From JARKQH01 sp964631605 (GTDB taxonomy: Bacteria > Verrucomicrobiota > Verrucomicrobiia > Limisphaerales > UBA8199): 64,000 bases of DNA. Made by a program: the position numbers and the translations under genes. The notes under the pieces are model-generated. The model had not been told where the DNA came from. It searched no databases and saw nothing but the letters and a program-made list of their open reading frames with translations. The number at the start of each line of letters is the position of its first letter. Within the stretch, counting starts at the first letter, position 1. Where the stretch lies: the NCBI GenBank assembly GCA_964631605.1, contig CAZVYG010000003.1, forward strand, positions 74,560 through 138,559. The letters are read 5' to 3'. Shown one piece after another: positions 52,781-62,199 of this stretch.

Positions 52781-52958
52781 CTTTGTTGTGGAGCCAAGAT
52801 TAAGGGGCTGGGTTCGGGCGGCACAAGCTCGATCCCGACGCAGAAGCGTGGTGCGATTCGTTGGCCGATTTTTAACCCGTGCTCACGGTCAGCCCAGCGG
52901 TGTGACAGGGATTCTCCCGCCATGGCTGCGGCAAGGCACCGAGAGCGGGCGGTCAGGA

Positions 52959-53636
52959 TTACTTGGGGGCGACCCCCGTCGTCGGCTCGGTCCGGGTCCG
53001 GGCTGCCATCAAGCCGTCGGAAATCACTCCCAGTTCCCGGGCTACTTGATCGAGGTCGGACTGAACATTGCTGCCCAACTCGGTGTTTTTGCGAATCAAT
53101 CCGCTGGCGGCCTGAATGCCCGACTGCGTCAGGTCGTGGCTCAACATCTTGCGCAGGTCCTGCAAGTCGGAAAACAGGGGTTCGTAATGAGTCCACATCT
53201 GCTTGACCGCCGGCTCGAGCCGGTCGAAGAGTTGCTTTTGTTGTTCCTTTCGTTCCTGAGCCACCTGGCGGATTTCGGGGTTGCTGATGGTTTCCAACTC
53301 GCGTTGCCATTGCTGGAAGTAGGCCTGGCCTTGCGTCTGCAATGTTTGCGCCCGTTTGTCCGCCCGGCGGCTAACGGATCCGAGCTGCGCGAGGGACTTG
53401 GAATAGGCCTCGAAGGCGGGGCGCGGGTTGGTGGCCGCAGCTTCACTGACCTCGTTGAGCCGCGCCAGGGAAGCGTCGAGAGCCTGCTTGAACTCGACGA
53501 TGTCCTTGCGGAAGTTCTGCAGGTTGATCCCGGTCTGATCGGCTTTCTTGTATCCCTGCGTGGCGCACCCCGCGGTCAACAACCCAACTACCAGCGCCAA
53601 CGCCGCAGTACTGACCGAAGTTTCTGTGAATTTCAT
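52959..53636 (-). CDS. DUF2959-type lipoprotein
   Basis: A 225-residue protein with a lipoprotein signal: MKFTETSVSTAALALVVGLLTAGC, the lipid-bearing Cys at C24. The rest is helical and rich in Gln, Glu and Arg (e.g. ERKEQQKQLFDRLEPAVKQMWTHYEPLFSDLQDLRKML), matching the DUF2959 family, whose function is unknown. ATG 53636 is chosen as it opens the lipoprotein signal. It is 178 bases upstream of the beta-CASP gene on the same strand; that gap holds nothing I can identify. It is divergent from the large autotransporter-repeat gene. Confidence 0.85.
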   Translation of the reverse strand: MKFTETSVSTAALALVVGLLTAGCATQGYKKADQTGINLQNFRKDIVEFKQALDASLARLNEVSEAAATNPRPAFEAYSKSLAQLGSVSRRADKRAQTLQTQGQAYFQQWQRELETISNPEIRQVAQERKEQQKQLFDRLEPAVKQMWTHYEPLFSDLQDLRKMLSHDLTQSGIQAASGLIRKNTELGSNVQSDLDQVARELGVISDGLMAARTRTEPTTGVAPK

Positions 53637-53931
53637 GTTCGTTCCTGTTCTAAAACTATGCCTCATTCAACAGGTGCTACCGTAAGCCGCCTAGGGGGAT
53701 TGTCAAGGGCACCCCCATCGGCTGCCAGTTGTGGAGGATGAGGGCAAGGGAACCATCCCCCCACCGGTGGGGTGGGAGGCGGCGGGAGGAGGAAGGGTTC
53801 GGAGCGGGAGTGATTCGGCCAACGTGGATTCGTCCTGGAGTGATCTCTTGACACCGAACAGAACTCTTGACAACAAACAGCGGCCGGCGCAACCTAAGGT
53901 CTCACCAAAACGTAACAAACAGCCTCTTTTT
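53637..53931. promoter_or_regulatory. Divergent intergenic region with twin TTGACA boxes and a palindrome
   Basis: This 295-base region lies between the DUF2959 gene and the autotransporter-repeat gene. It holds a perfect 14-base palindrome, CCCCACCGGTGGGG (53759-53772), and two CTCTTGACA/ACTCTTGACA elements with TTGACA at 53848-53853 and 53867-53872, 19 bases apart. These may be alternative -35 boxes of the plus-strand gene, but no clear -10 follows either. Confidence 0.4.
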
Positions 53932-56900
53932 ATGAAGACACCCCCAAGCCACTTAAGTCATTGTTTCCACCTCGGGATGGTCTGGGCGCTTGCCTGGGCG
54001 GGCGTCCATGTCGCCAATGCGGCGCAGTATGAATGGACCGGCGCGAGCGGGTCCGATTTGCTGTGGGCCACCCCGGCCAACTGGCTGCCGGCCGGTCCTC
54101 CCGGCGCAGCCGACGACGCGCGGCTCTCAGATGGGGGGGCGGCGGCCGACACGAACACGGTGAGCAATATTGTCGGGACCGGCCTCCGCATTCGCTCGCT
54201 TTGGGTGGCCCCGACCAACCTGTTCCAGAACACGGAGATTCTTCTGGGGTTGACCCTCGAGGTGGCGGGCAGTGCGGCCACACCGGAAGCCCTTTATGTG
54301 GGCACGCGTCAGGACGTGGACGTGGCCACGACGGTGACGAGCACCTTTCGAGGGGGGGGCGGAAGCCTGAGCGTGAGCAATCCCGCCAGTGCGTTGCATG
54401 TGCGCCAGACGCACCCTACTGCGGGGGCGCATTTAGCCACGCTGGACTTGTCCGGGCTGGACAACTTTGCGGCCGATCTCCAGACGTTCAATGTGGGAGT
54501 GGGGGATAGCACTTATCGGCGCGCCATGGGTCTGCTGCGGCTGGCAAAAACCAATTCGATTCTCGTGCGCGGCACCTATGCCAATCCCGGTTTGTTGGTG
54601 GGTGATAACTCGAGTAATAACAATGGTAACAGCAGCCAATCCGACCTCTGGCTGGGACAGGTCAACGACCTGCGGGCGGACTACATTCGCATCGGCGGGC
54701 AGAAACAGCGGGGTTTCATGGGGTTTAGTCCGGGCTTTGCGCCGTCTTCCCTGGTGCTGCGCGGCAGCGGAGGCGGCACCAACCGCGTGACTGAATTCGC
54801 GATCGGCGATGGGTCTGAGCAGGGCGCCAGCGGGAACCCGACGCGGGGCACGGTGACGTTGCTGGACGGCAGCGTGGATATCCTGGCCAACGTCTTGGTG
54901 GCGGGGCGGGGCCAGACCGGCACGGGACGCGAATCTGAAGCTTTCTTGACTCTGGGGCCCGGGACGCTGGACGTCAACACCTTTGACATCGCCTACCAAA
55001 ATTCGCCGACCGCCGCCAACCGCGTGGACGGAACGGTCAATCTGTTTGGAACCACTACCGTCGTTAACGATTTGCTCCGTTTGGGTCGGTACGCCGGCTC
55101 CACCGTGGCGCGAAATGCCACGCTGAATCTCAATGGCGGCTCGCTGAGCGTCAGCAACCGGCTGGCCTGCGAGGGAACGATTGTCCTCACGGTGACCAAC
55201 GCCAGCCTCAACCTCCCGCCCGGCTCGGAAATCCTTGCGCGGACGTTGATTGTGGACAACGGAACCATCAACAACGCCGCGGTGCTTTCGGTGACCAACT
55301 CCCTGATCATCGCCAACGGCGGGGTCATTAGTGGTAGTCAAGTTCTGGACATGGGGGCCGACCCGGCGTGCACTTGGGATTTCAGCTCGCTGGCGGGGGG
55401 CTTCACCATCAGCAACCTGTTGCAGGGAGCGGGCACGCTAATGGGCGAGGTCGCGCTCGCCCCGGGAGCCACCTTGAAACCCGGTGGTGATGGCGTCCCG
55501 GGAATGTTGACCAGCTTCAACAACCTGACTCTCAAGGACAGCACCTTGCAATTCGACCTGTCCGCCAGCGGCGCGGGGTTGAATGACCAGGTGTCGGTTT
55601 ACGCGGGGCTGACCTTGCAGGGCCTCAATCAGGTGGCGTTGAACGGCTATGAGGGCAGCTTTGACTCGGCTTACACCCTGTTCAATTACACCACCCTGTC
55701 CGGAGGGCCTGCGAACCTTCAAGTCGTCGGTCCGGTGGCGCAAAGCCGCTACACGTTCACCTTTGACACCAGCGTGGCCGGGGCGGTTCGTCTGCTGGTC
55801 GGGGGATCCGGCTCCGCCAATCTGACCTGGGTGGGCGACGGTTCGGCCAACCTTTGGGACCTGAAGGGCGCGGCCAACTGGAACAAGGGCGGGAGCGCGG
55901 ACCAGTTCTACAATCTCGACCAGGTGACGTTCGACGACTCGGGCTCGGCGGTCCCGCCGGTGAATCTGGCGGGGGTTTTGGTGCCCGGTTCGATCACCAT
56001 GGCCAACACGACCAAAGACTATGTTTTCGGCGGCAGCGGCAGCATCGGGGGCGGCAAGCTGACGCTTACTGGCGGCGGCAGCCTGACGCTTCAGAACAGC
56101 GGTAGCAACGTCTTTGCGGGAGGGATTGCGGTGAATGTCGGCAGCCTGCGGCTCGCCGGCGCCGGTGCCAACGATCTGGAAAGCGCCAGCCTGGACGTTG
56201 CCTACGGTGCCTCCGCCACCGTGGCGAACACGGGCGAAAACAACTTCGGTCCCGTCATCAACCTTTACGGCACCCTGTCCTTCGAGCAGAGCGTGGACGC
56301 CACGCTCGGAGCCAATCTCACGGGCACGGGCACCTTCCTCCAACGCGGCCCTGGGGTGCTTACCCTGCGGGGAGACAACAACACGATGTTTTTCGGGCCG
56401 GTCCAGGTGGTGGGCGGCACCCTGCGGGTGACGGCCGCCAACAATCTGCCGCAATCCGTCGGAGTGGTCATCACCAACTCAGGCAGTCTGGATGTCAACG
56501 GTGTGAATCTTGATATTCTGCCTGTGACCGTGTCCGGCGCCGGCGCGGGAGGGCAGGGAGCCATCGTGAACAACAGCGGCAACCCGGCTTTCCTCGGCGT
56601 CAACCTCCGTTACGTCACGATGGCGGCGGACACGCTCTTTGGCGGCACGGGGCGATGGGACCTGCGATCCCCGGGCGGAAGCACCGGCGACCCCATCACC
56701 GCTGGCTTGAGCACCAGTGGTCAACCGTTCAACCTGACCAAGGTCGGCCCGAACGGGGTTTATATCGTGAGTGCCACCGTGGACCCCGCGCTGGCCGACA
56801 TCACCGTGAAACAAGGCACACTGGCGTTTGAAGGCAATACCACTTCGATGGGGGACCCCGCCAAGACCCTGACGGTGGAAGCCGGCGCGATGCTGCAATT

Positions 56901-57840
56901 CTACCGGACGACCAATTTGTGGAACAAGAAGATCGTTTTGCATGGCACAGGGACCAATCTGACGGTGAACAACGCGAGCTGGACCAACACACTCATTGCG
57001 CCCATCACCTTGCACGGCGCGTGCATTTTCAATGCCGGCGGCGACTTCCTCATCCTCAACGGTCCTGTTGGCGGTGGCGGCAGCTTGATCAAGGCGGGCG
57101 GCGCCACGCTGATTCTCGGCGCGGCCAACAACTACACCGGCGCGACAAGCATCAGCAATGGCACGCTGGTGGTTGACGGCCAGATTCAGGCCAGCAGCGG
57201 CGTAACCGTCGAGGCGGGCACGCTCGCGGGCGTCGGGACGATCACTGCTCCTGTGACGGTGAATCCCGGCGGGGTTCTCTCCCCGGCTGGTGCGGCGGTG
57301 GGTACCCTTAGGGTGGCGGGCGCGCTCGATCTCGGCGGTATCGCCCGCATGGCCGTAAACAAAGCCGGCGTCAGCTTCTCCTGCGACCGGGTTGAAGGGG
57401 TGACCACCCTGAGTTATGGCGGCACACTCGAATTGAACCTGAGCGGAGACCCGCTGGCTGCGGGCGACCAGTTCAAGCTGTTTGATGCCGCGACCTATGC
57501 GGGAAGCTTCGCCGCCATTGTGCCCGCGACGCCGGGCGCGGGACTGGCCTGGGATGTGTCGAGCCTGGCGACCGCCGGGACCTTGAAGGTCATCGTGGCG
57601 CCACCGCCGTCACCGAAGATCGGCGCCGTGGCCTTGACAGGTTCAAGTCTCGAGATTTCGGGTAGCGGGGGCCCGCCCGGAGCAACTTATTACGTCCTGG
57701 GTTCCACCAATGTGGGCGCGCCGCTGAGCCTCTGGATTCCGGTGCTGACGAACAACTTCGACGGCAGCGGCAACTTCACTGCCACCTTGCCTGTTGTTCC
57801 GGGCACCCCGCGGCAGTTCTATCTGCTCCAACTTCCATGA
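53932..57840 (+). CDS. Large secreted protein with autotransporter-associated beta-strand repeats
   Basis: A 1302-residue protein. Signal peptide about 1-32 (MVWALAWAGVHVANA). The body is built of beta-helix repeats rich in Gly, Asn, Thr and Leu. Several match the autotransporter-associated (PATR) pattern, e.g. GSLIKAGGATLILGAANNYTGATSISNGTLVV near 1045-1077, preceded by FLQRGPGVLTLRGDNN near 805. There is no C-terminal outer-membrane barrel. Instead the last 60 residues form a module (GATYYVLGSTNV...LWIPVLTNNF...) ending RQFYLLQLP, similar in plan to the ends of the GH44 and DUF5060 proteins. Probably exported and surface-attached; function unknown. No good Shine-Dalgarno sequence precedes ATG 53932. 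Confidence 0.85.
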   Translation: MKTPPSHLSHCFHLGMVWALAWAGVHVANAAQYEWTGASGSDLLWATPANWLPAGPPGAADDARLSDGGAAADTNTVSNIVGTGLRIRSLWVAPTNLFQNTEILLGLTLEVAGSAATPEALYVGTRQDVDVATTVTSTFRGGGGSLSVSNPASALHVRQTHPTAGAHLATLDLSGLDNFAADLQTFNVGVGDSTYRRAMGLLRLAKTNSILVRGTYANPGLLVGDNSSNNNGNSSQSDLWLGQVNDLRADYIRIGGQKQRGFMGFSPGFAPSSLVLRGSGGGTNRVTEFAIGDGSEQGASGNPTRGTVTLLDGSVDILANVLVAGRGQTGTGRESEAFLTLGPGTLDVNTFDIAYQNSPTAANRVDGTVNLFGTTTVVNDLLRLGRYAGSTVARNATLNLNGGSLSVSNRLACEGTIVLTVTNASLNLPPGSEILARTLIVDNGTINNAAVLSVTNSLIIANGGVISGSQVLDMGADPACTWDFSSLAGGFTISNLLQGAGTLMGEVALAPGATLKPGGDGVPGMLTSFNNLTLKDSTLQFDLSASGAGLNDQVSVYAGLTLQGLNQVALNGYEGSFDSAYTLFNYTTLSGGPANLQVVGPVAQSRYTFTFDTSVAGAVRLLVGGSGSANLTWVGDGSANLWDLKGAANWNKGGSADQFYNLDQVTFDDSGSAVPPVNLAGVLVPGSITMANTTKDYVFGGSGSIGGGKLTLTGGGSLTLQNSGSNVFAGGIAVNVGSLRLAGAGANDLESASLDVAYGASATVANTGENNFGPVINLYGTLSFEQSVDATLGANLTGTGTFLQRGPGVLTLRGDNNTMFFGPVQVVGGTLRVTAANNLPQSVGVVITNSGSLDVNGVNLDILPVTVSGAGAGGQGAIVNNSGNPAFLGVNLRYVTMAADTLFGGTGRWDLRSPGGSTGDPITAGLSTSGQPFNLTKVGPNGVYIVSATVDPALADITVKQGTLAFEGNTTSMGDPAKTLTVEAGAMLQFYRTTNLWNKKIVLHGTGTNLTVNNASWTNTLIAPITLHGACIFNAGGDFLILNGPVGGGGSLIKAGGATLILGAANNYTGATSISNGTLVVDGQIQASSGVTVEAGTLAGVGTITAPVTVNPGGVLSPAGAAVGTLRVAGALDLGGIARMAVNKAGVSFSCDRVEGVTTLSYGGTLELNLSGDPLAAGDQFKLFDAATYAGSFAAIVPATPGAGLAWDVSSLATAGTLKVIVAPPPSPKIGAVALTGSSLEISGSGGPPGATYYVLGSTNVGAPLSLWIPVLTNNFDGSGNFTATLPVVPGTPRQFYLLQLP

Positions 57841-57880
57841 CCGCGCCGGTTCGGTAGCCTGCGGTTTGGACTTTTGCACA

Positions 57881-57919
57881 GCCGCCGGGGGCGATTGACC
57901 CCGGCGGCTTTCTTTCATT
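57881..57919 (+). terminator. Rho-independent terminator
   Basis: A perfect 10-base stem, GCCGCCGGGG (57881-57890) with CCCCGGCGGC (57899-57908), closes an 8-base loop and is followed by a T-rich run (TTTCTTTCATTTT). It starts 41 bases after the stop of the large repeat protein and would end its transcript. Confidence 0.9.
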
Positions 57920-58084
57920 TTCGCAACTGTTGGCGGGCGGCAAGAAATGGGGCCCAATAGAACGGTCGGGACGGCTTGCAGGCCTGCAAGCGCGGGTCAA
58001 GGGGCCAAGGACGCGCAGTAAGCGGAGCGAGGCCGGTGGCGGCCGGCCTTGAACTCCACGCGGGGGGCACTCTCTGGCACCTCC

Positions 58085-61000
58085 TCACCAACTCGAAGTG
58101 CGCACCCCGGAGCCGCTGGAGAAACTCGAGGTCCGTGCGCCTGAACCGGAGCTGCCCCACGAGGAGCCGCCGGCATGCGAGCTGCCGAAGCCGGAGGGAA
58201 ACGAAGAGCGGCGCGCCATGCGCCGCGCCTCCTCCTCCCGACGCCGGCGCCGTTCGCGCTCGAGGCGTTCCTCCTCCTCCAGGCGCTGTCGTTGCGCCTC
58301 GGCCTGAGCTTGGGCGATCGCCCGCTCGGCAGCCCGCCGCGCGTTTTCCGCCACTTGCCGCGCGAGTGTGTATTCCCCGCGTTCAAGGTGGTCTCGGGCT
58401 TGGGCGAGAACCTCCGCCCCGGGAGCGCCGAGGATGACCACTCCATAGCCGGCCGTCCAACCTGCCGCCGCCCGAACCCGGTCCGAGGCGGCGGACAATG
58501 CGGCCACGCTTGCTTCGGCCTGCTCGAGTTCCCCTTTGAGAGTCGCGGCGGCGGCGGCCGCCCGGGTGGCAATCCCGCTTGCCGCTTCATCCAAGGCTGG
58601 CCAATCCCCATGAGGAATCTGGAACTTTGCCTGCAAAGCCTGCCATTCCGTTCGAAGAGAGACAACCACTCCCCGGGCCTGCTGGACGGCTCCGCTGTCG
58701 GGCAGGTTGTCCGTGGCACTCTGCTGCGCGATGCGCTCGGCGTCGGCCAACTGCTTTTCGGCCGCCACCAGGCTCCGTCCCGCTTGTTCGTGGACCTCGC
58801 GGTCACGGCGCGCCTGGTCCGCAACCAGGTCGAAGTCCACCTGAGTCTTGGCCAGGCGGTCGGCCGCCGTGAACGGGTCCCTGGGGACGCCACCAACCGC
58901 GGCGCGGGCCATCTCGAGCGAGTGCGCGGCGGCTTCCAGGGTTTTGGTGGTGGCGGCCATGGTCGTGGGTTGGCTGGCCAGGGCTTCGCATTCGCGGCGC
59001 CGCTGTTCCAAGGCGTCGAGCACGCGCCGGTTTGCCGCCTCGGTCTCCGTCAGCCGCCGCCGCTTCTCCTGAATTTCCGACAGCCGATAAAGCGCGGTGT
59101 CCAACTCCTGTTTCGCGGTCTGAAGCTGAACCGCTGATTCCAAAACCCTGGCCTGACGAAACCCCCTGGCGGCGTTGTCAAGTGAAAGACGGGCTCGCCC
59201 AAGGTGTTCTTCGGTTTCCTGGATATTGTCCTCGAGGGTGCCGTTGGCCTTGGGGTGCGCGCGATCGCCGGCGCCCAGACTGAGCACTGCGGGCGCGTAG
59301 GACTGGCGTATCTGCGCCAGGGTCGCCGCGTGTTCGGGAACCAGACCGCCAATCCGCCGGATTTCCTGCTCCAGGGCTGCCGCGGCGGGAGCGTAGGCGC
59401 TGAAGGCGCGTCGCGTCTCTTCAACAATCTGGTTTGCCTGAGTCGTCAATGCCCCGACGCTGTCAATCGCGTTGCGAGCTGCGGCGAGGTCGCCTCGGGA
59501 CAACGCGGCAATGGCGGCTTCCAGTTGCGCCTGCGCCGAGGTGAGAGACTCGGTCGGGTCCTGGCCTTCTTCACGCAGCGTCTCCCCGGCGGGCAGTTCC
59601 AGGGCCAATCCCAATTCGGTTCGGGCTTCGCGGACTGCGGCCGTCGTCTGGGCGATTTGGGGCATGGCTTGCTCGCGGCGCAACTGATCCAGCGCCACGG
59701 CATCGGTGGCCGCCTTCGCCAGGTTCCCAATTGCCTGCTCCAGCGCCGCAATCTCCGTTTCTGCCGTTTGTTCGAGCGCTGCGGAGACCGCCTCGTCCAC
59801 GTGGACTGAAACCTGTTGAAGTGCCTCGCCAATCCAGGTCGAGCCAATTGCCTGGGCGGCCAGCGCCTTTTCCGCTTCTCGGGCACGTGGCAGCACGTCT
59901 CCGCGAGCCCGCCGGACCAGGGCCACCAGCGCGGTGGCGTCCGAAACTTGTTGATTGGCGCGCGCCCCGTCCACGCGCAACCCATCAATCGGGTCGGAAA
60001 CGGCTGTCTGGCGCGCCCGGGCCAGATGCCGTTGGGCGGACGGCAGCAGGTCTGAAAAAAGGCGTTTCAAATCGAACCAACCGTCTTCCTGAGTGCCCGA
60101 CGCCAGCTCGTGTTCCGCAGTTCTGGCCCCATCAATCATTTCCTGAATTCGCTTGAACTTGTCCGGCGCGGTCAGCAGGGCATTCTCGAGCTCTTCCAAG
60201 CCGGCCAGCGCCCTTTCGGCGCGCTGGTTGAAGGCTTCGATGAGCTCGTGGAAGGTCATCGTGAACGGCCGGTACGACTGCAGGTCGCCGACCAGGCGGT
60301 CCCGTTCGGTGCGCTGGCCGCGCACGACGAGCTCGAGGCCCTCTTCCGGCTTGAACGCGATAGGGTGGTCGCGCAGCAGCGCAACCGCCTGGCGGTACGG
60401 CGCTCTGGCGAACAGGTTGAGCAGGCGCAGCCGAATCCCCGTCGGTTCAACAAGCTCGCCGGCTTGCTCGAGAATTCTCCCGGCGCAGGAGGACATGATG
60501 AACAGCTCGTCCACGTCCTGAATGATCTGCCGCCCCAAGCGGAGTGTCCCGCCCCGGTACCGTCGGACAGTTTCCTCTTCCGATTCGCCCAGAACCCCCA
60601 GCCGCCGGTCCAGGAGCGCGAACAGCGCCGTCGTCTTTTCGCTCAGGGCCTGTCTCCACAAGTCGTGAAGGTGTCGCGCTTCCACCATGAAGGGCATGCG
60701 CCGCCGGTTCAGCAGCAGACCCACCACCGCCGCGCCTGCGAGGAGGGAAAAAAACGTCATGCCGAGGAACACCTGCTGCCGCAGGGCAGCGGCTTCGGCG
60801 CCGGCGACCGCCATCCGGGCGGTGGCGACCGCTCGCGAGGCGGCTTCCAGCAGCGCCACATACGAGGAATCGCCGCGCTCGTATTCCCGCCGGGCGGCTG
60901 CCAGCGATTCCCGCGCGGACTCCACAGGTCCCTGGACCCGGCTCGCGTGGGGACGGCCGGCTTCGGCCTGGAGCTGCGTGGCAAGGCCTTCGAGCGTCTG

Positions 61001-61933
61001 GCCGTCTCTGGGATACTGCTCCAACGCGCGTACGAGGGCCTGAACACGCTCACGGAGGGCATCTGCTTTTCTGACCGCGTTTTGCGTGTCGCCCTGCTCG
61101 ACGGCGCTCTGGATGGCGGCCAGCTCCAGCTTCAGCCCGGTCATTTCGACCCGCCCCAGGTCCCCCGTCAGGTCTGGAAAACGCCGCGAGAACTCGCCCG
61201 ATTTTGTCTCCGCCACAAGGTAATCCGCTCGGGCTTTTTCCAGCGCCGCGGCGGCTCGTTGAGCCGCCTGCTCCCGCGCTTTCTGCTCGGCTATCACCCG
61301 TTGTTGCCGCTCGCGCGCCTCTGCCGCAATCCGGTCCTCCAGCCGCCGGTTGATCGTCGAGACGGTATCTTTCACGGCATCAATGACCCGCGCCCCGTTC
61401 CGCATGGCCGTCACCGCCGCCCGGTCCAGGTTGCCGACCCAATGATCCTCCCCCAACCCGCGCTTGTCTTGCGCGTCGGAGCCATAATACGACAGCCGGC
61501 GCTCCTTGAGGAACAAAACGAAAAAGGCCGCGTTCCGCTCGCCTGTCCGCGAATCCACCTGTTGGCCGAACGCGGTCTGGTTCATCAACCCCTTCCCAAG
61601 GGCGTGGTTGACGGCCTCGACCCCGCGATAGGTCCGGCCCTCCGCATCGGTGTAGGTTTCGCCCTCGGCGCTCTCGGCCAGCACGGCCACCCAGTTGGTT
61701 CCCTGTTCCGCCAGCCACGACGCCAGGCCGTTGAGCGTGCTGTCGCCCGCCCCGACGTTGCCTTTCACATACAGGTGTTGACCCGGCCGCCACTGGCGCA
61801 CGACGTCAGTCGCCAAGGCGACCCGCACGGCCTCCCCGGTGGGGGCCGCAGGCGCAGCTGGCGCCGGTTGCGTGGTGCCGAGGGCGGCCAGGCTGCCCAA
61901 GAGCCCGGCGAGGCGGTAAAGGCTTGTCTTCAT
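58085..61933 (-). CDS. Giant membrane-anchored coiled-coil protein, possibly TPM-related
   Basis: A 1282-residue protein. Signal peptide about 1-28; an N-terminal globular domain about 35-190 (HLYVKGNVGAGDSTLNGLASWLAEQG, FFVLFLKERRLSYYGSDAQDKRG); coiled coil rich in Ala, Arg, Glu and Gln about 195-385; one TM segment at 388-409; then about 800 residues of further coiled coil. The end is Arg/Glu-rich and then Ser/Gly-rich (SSFPSGFGSSHAGGSSWGSSGSG), like the tails of TPM/YgcG-type proteins. That tail and the domain order suggest a TPM-like ancestor, but the N-terminal domain is not a clear match. Likely long rods on both sides of the inner membrane. ATG 61933 opens the signal peptide. Confidence 0.78.
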   Translation of the reverse strand: MKTSLYRLAGLLGSLAALGTTQPAPAAPAAPTGEAVRVALATDVVRQWRPGQHLYVKGNVGAGDSTLNGLASWLAEQGTNWVAVLAESAEGETYTDAEGRTYRGVEAVNHALGKGLMNQTAFGQQVDSRTGERNAAFFVLFLKERRLSYYGSDAQDKRGLGEDHWVGNLDRAAVTAMRNGARVIDAVKDTVSTINRRLEDRIAAEARERQQRVIAEQKAREQAAQRAAAALEKARADYLVAETKSGEFSRRFPDLTGDLGRVEMTGLKLELAAIQSAVEQGDTQNAVRKADALRERVQALVRALEQYPRDGQTLEGLATQLQAEAGRPHASRVQGPVESARESLAAARREYERGDSSYVALLEAASRAVATARMAVAGAEAAALRQQVFLGMTFFSLLAGAAVVGLLLNRRRMPFMVEARHLHDLWRQALSEKTTALFALLDRRLGVLGESEEETVRRYRGGTLRLGRQIIQDVDELFIMSSCAGRILEQAGELVEPTGIRLRLLNLFARAPYRQAVALLRDHPIAFKPEEGLELVVRGQRTERDRLVGDLQSYRPFTMTFHELIEAFNQRAERALAGLEELENALLTAPDKFKRIQEMIDGARTAEHELASGTQEDGWFDLKRLFSDLLPSAQRHLARARQTAVSDPIDGLRVDGARANQQVSDATALVALVRRARGDVLPRAREAEKALAAQAIGSTWIGEALQQVSVHVDEAVSAALEQTAETEIAALEQAIGNLAKAATDAVALDQLRREQAMPQIAQTTAAVREARTELGLALELPAGETLREEGQDPTESLTSAQAQLEAAIAALSRGDLAAARNAIDSVGALTTQANQIVEETRRAFSAYAPAAAALEQEIRRIGGLVPEHAATLAQIRQSYAPAVLSLGAGDRAHPKANGTLEDNIQETEEHLGRARLSLDNAARGFRQARVLESAVQLQTAKQELDTALYRLSEIQEKRRRLTETEAANRRVLDALEQRRRECEALASQPTTMAATTKTLEAAAHSLEMARAAVGGVPRDPFTAADRLAKTQVDFDLVADQARRDREVHEQAGRSLVAAEKQLADAERIAQQSATDNLPDSGAVQQARGVVVSLRTEWQALQAKFQIPHGDWPALDEAASGIATRAAAAAATLKGELEQAEASVAALSAASDRVRAAAGWTAGYGVVILGAPGAEVLAQARDHLERGEYTLARQVAENARRAAERAIAQAQAEAQRQRLEEEERLERERRRRREEEARRMARRSSFPSGFGSSHAGGSSWGSSGSGARTSSFSSGSGVRTSSW

Positions 61934-62199
61934 GTACAAGCTCTCAATCCACCACAACGCGCATCCGCGCAATTACAAAAGCCGGCCGGGTTTGCAGTAG
62001 GGCGGCCGCGCAGGCGTTGCGGGGGTAGTGACGGACTGTGGCGGCGTCCGGCCCGGGCCGCGCCCAAAGGGGCCCTTTGGTCCAAACTTTAAGGTGTCAC
62101 TGCGCGATGATCCGACGGCTGCCCGGGGCGTCGCGCCCGTTGACTTGGGCGCGCGAATTTGCTTCTCAGCCCGCGGGGCGGAGGCCATCTTTGGGGCGC
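61934..62199. other. 266-base divergent intergenic region
   Basis: Lies between the coiled-coil gene and the nucleotidyltransferase gene. It is mostly G+C-rich and holds no clear hexamer pair, hairpin with T run or repeat. An in-frame ATG at 62107 could extend the plus-strand gene by 31 residues, but those residues are unlike the family. Confidence 0.4.

Noticed and set aside
60110..62092. A 660-codon plus-strand frame opposite the coiled-coil protein
   Set aside because: No domain or signal is visible, and it runs past the start of the minus-strand gene into non-coding DNA.
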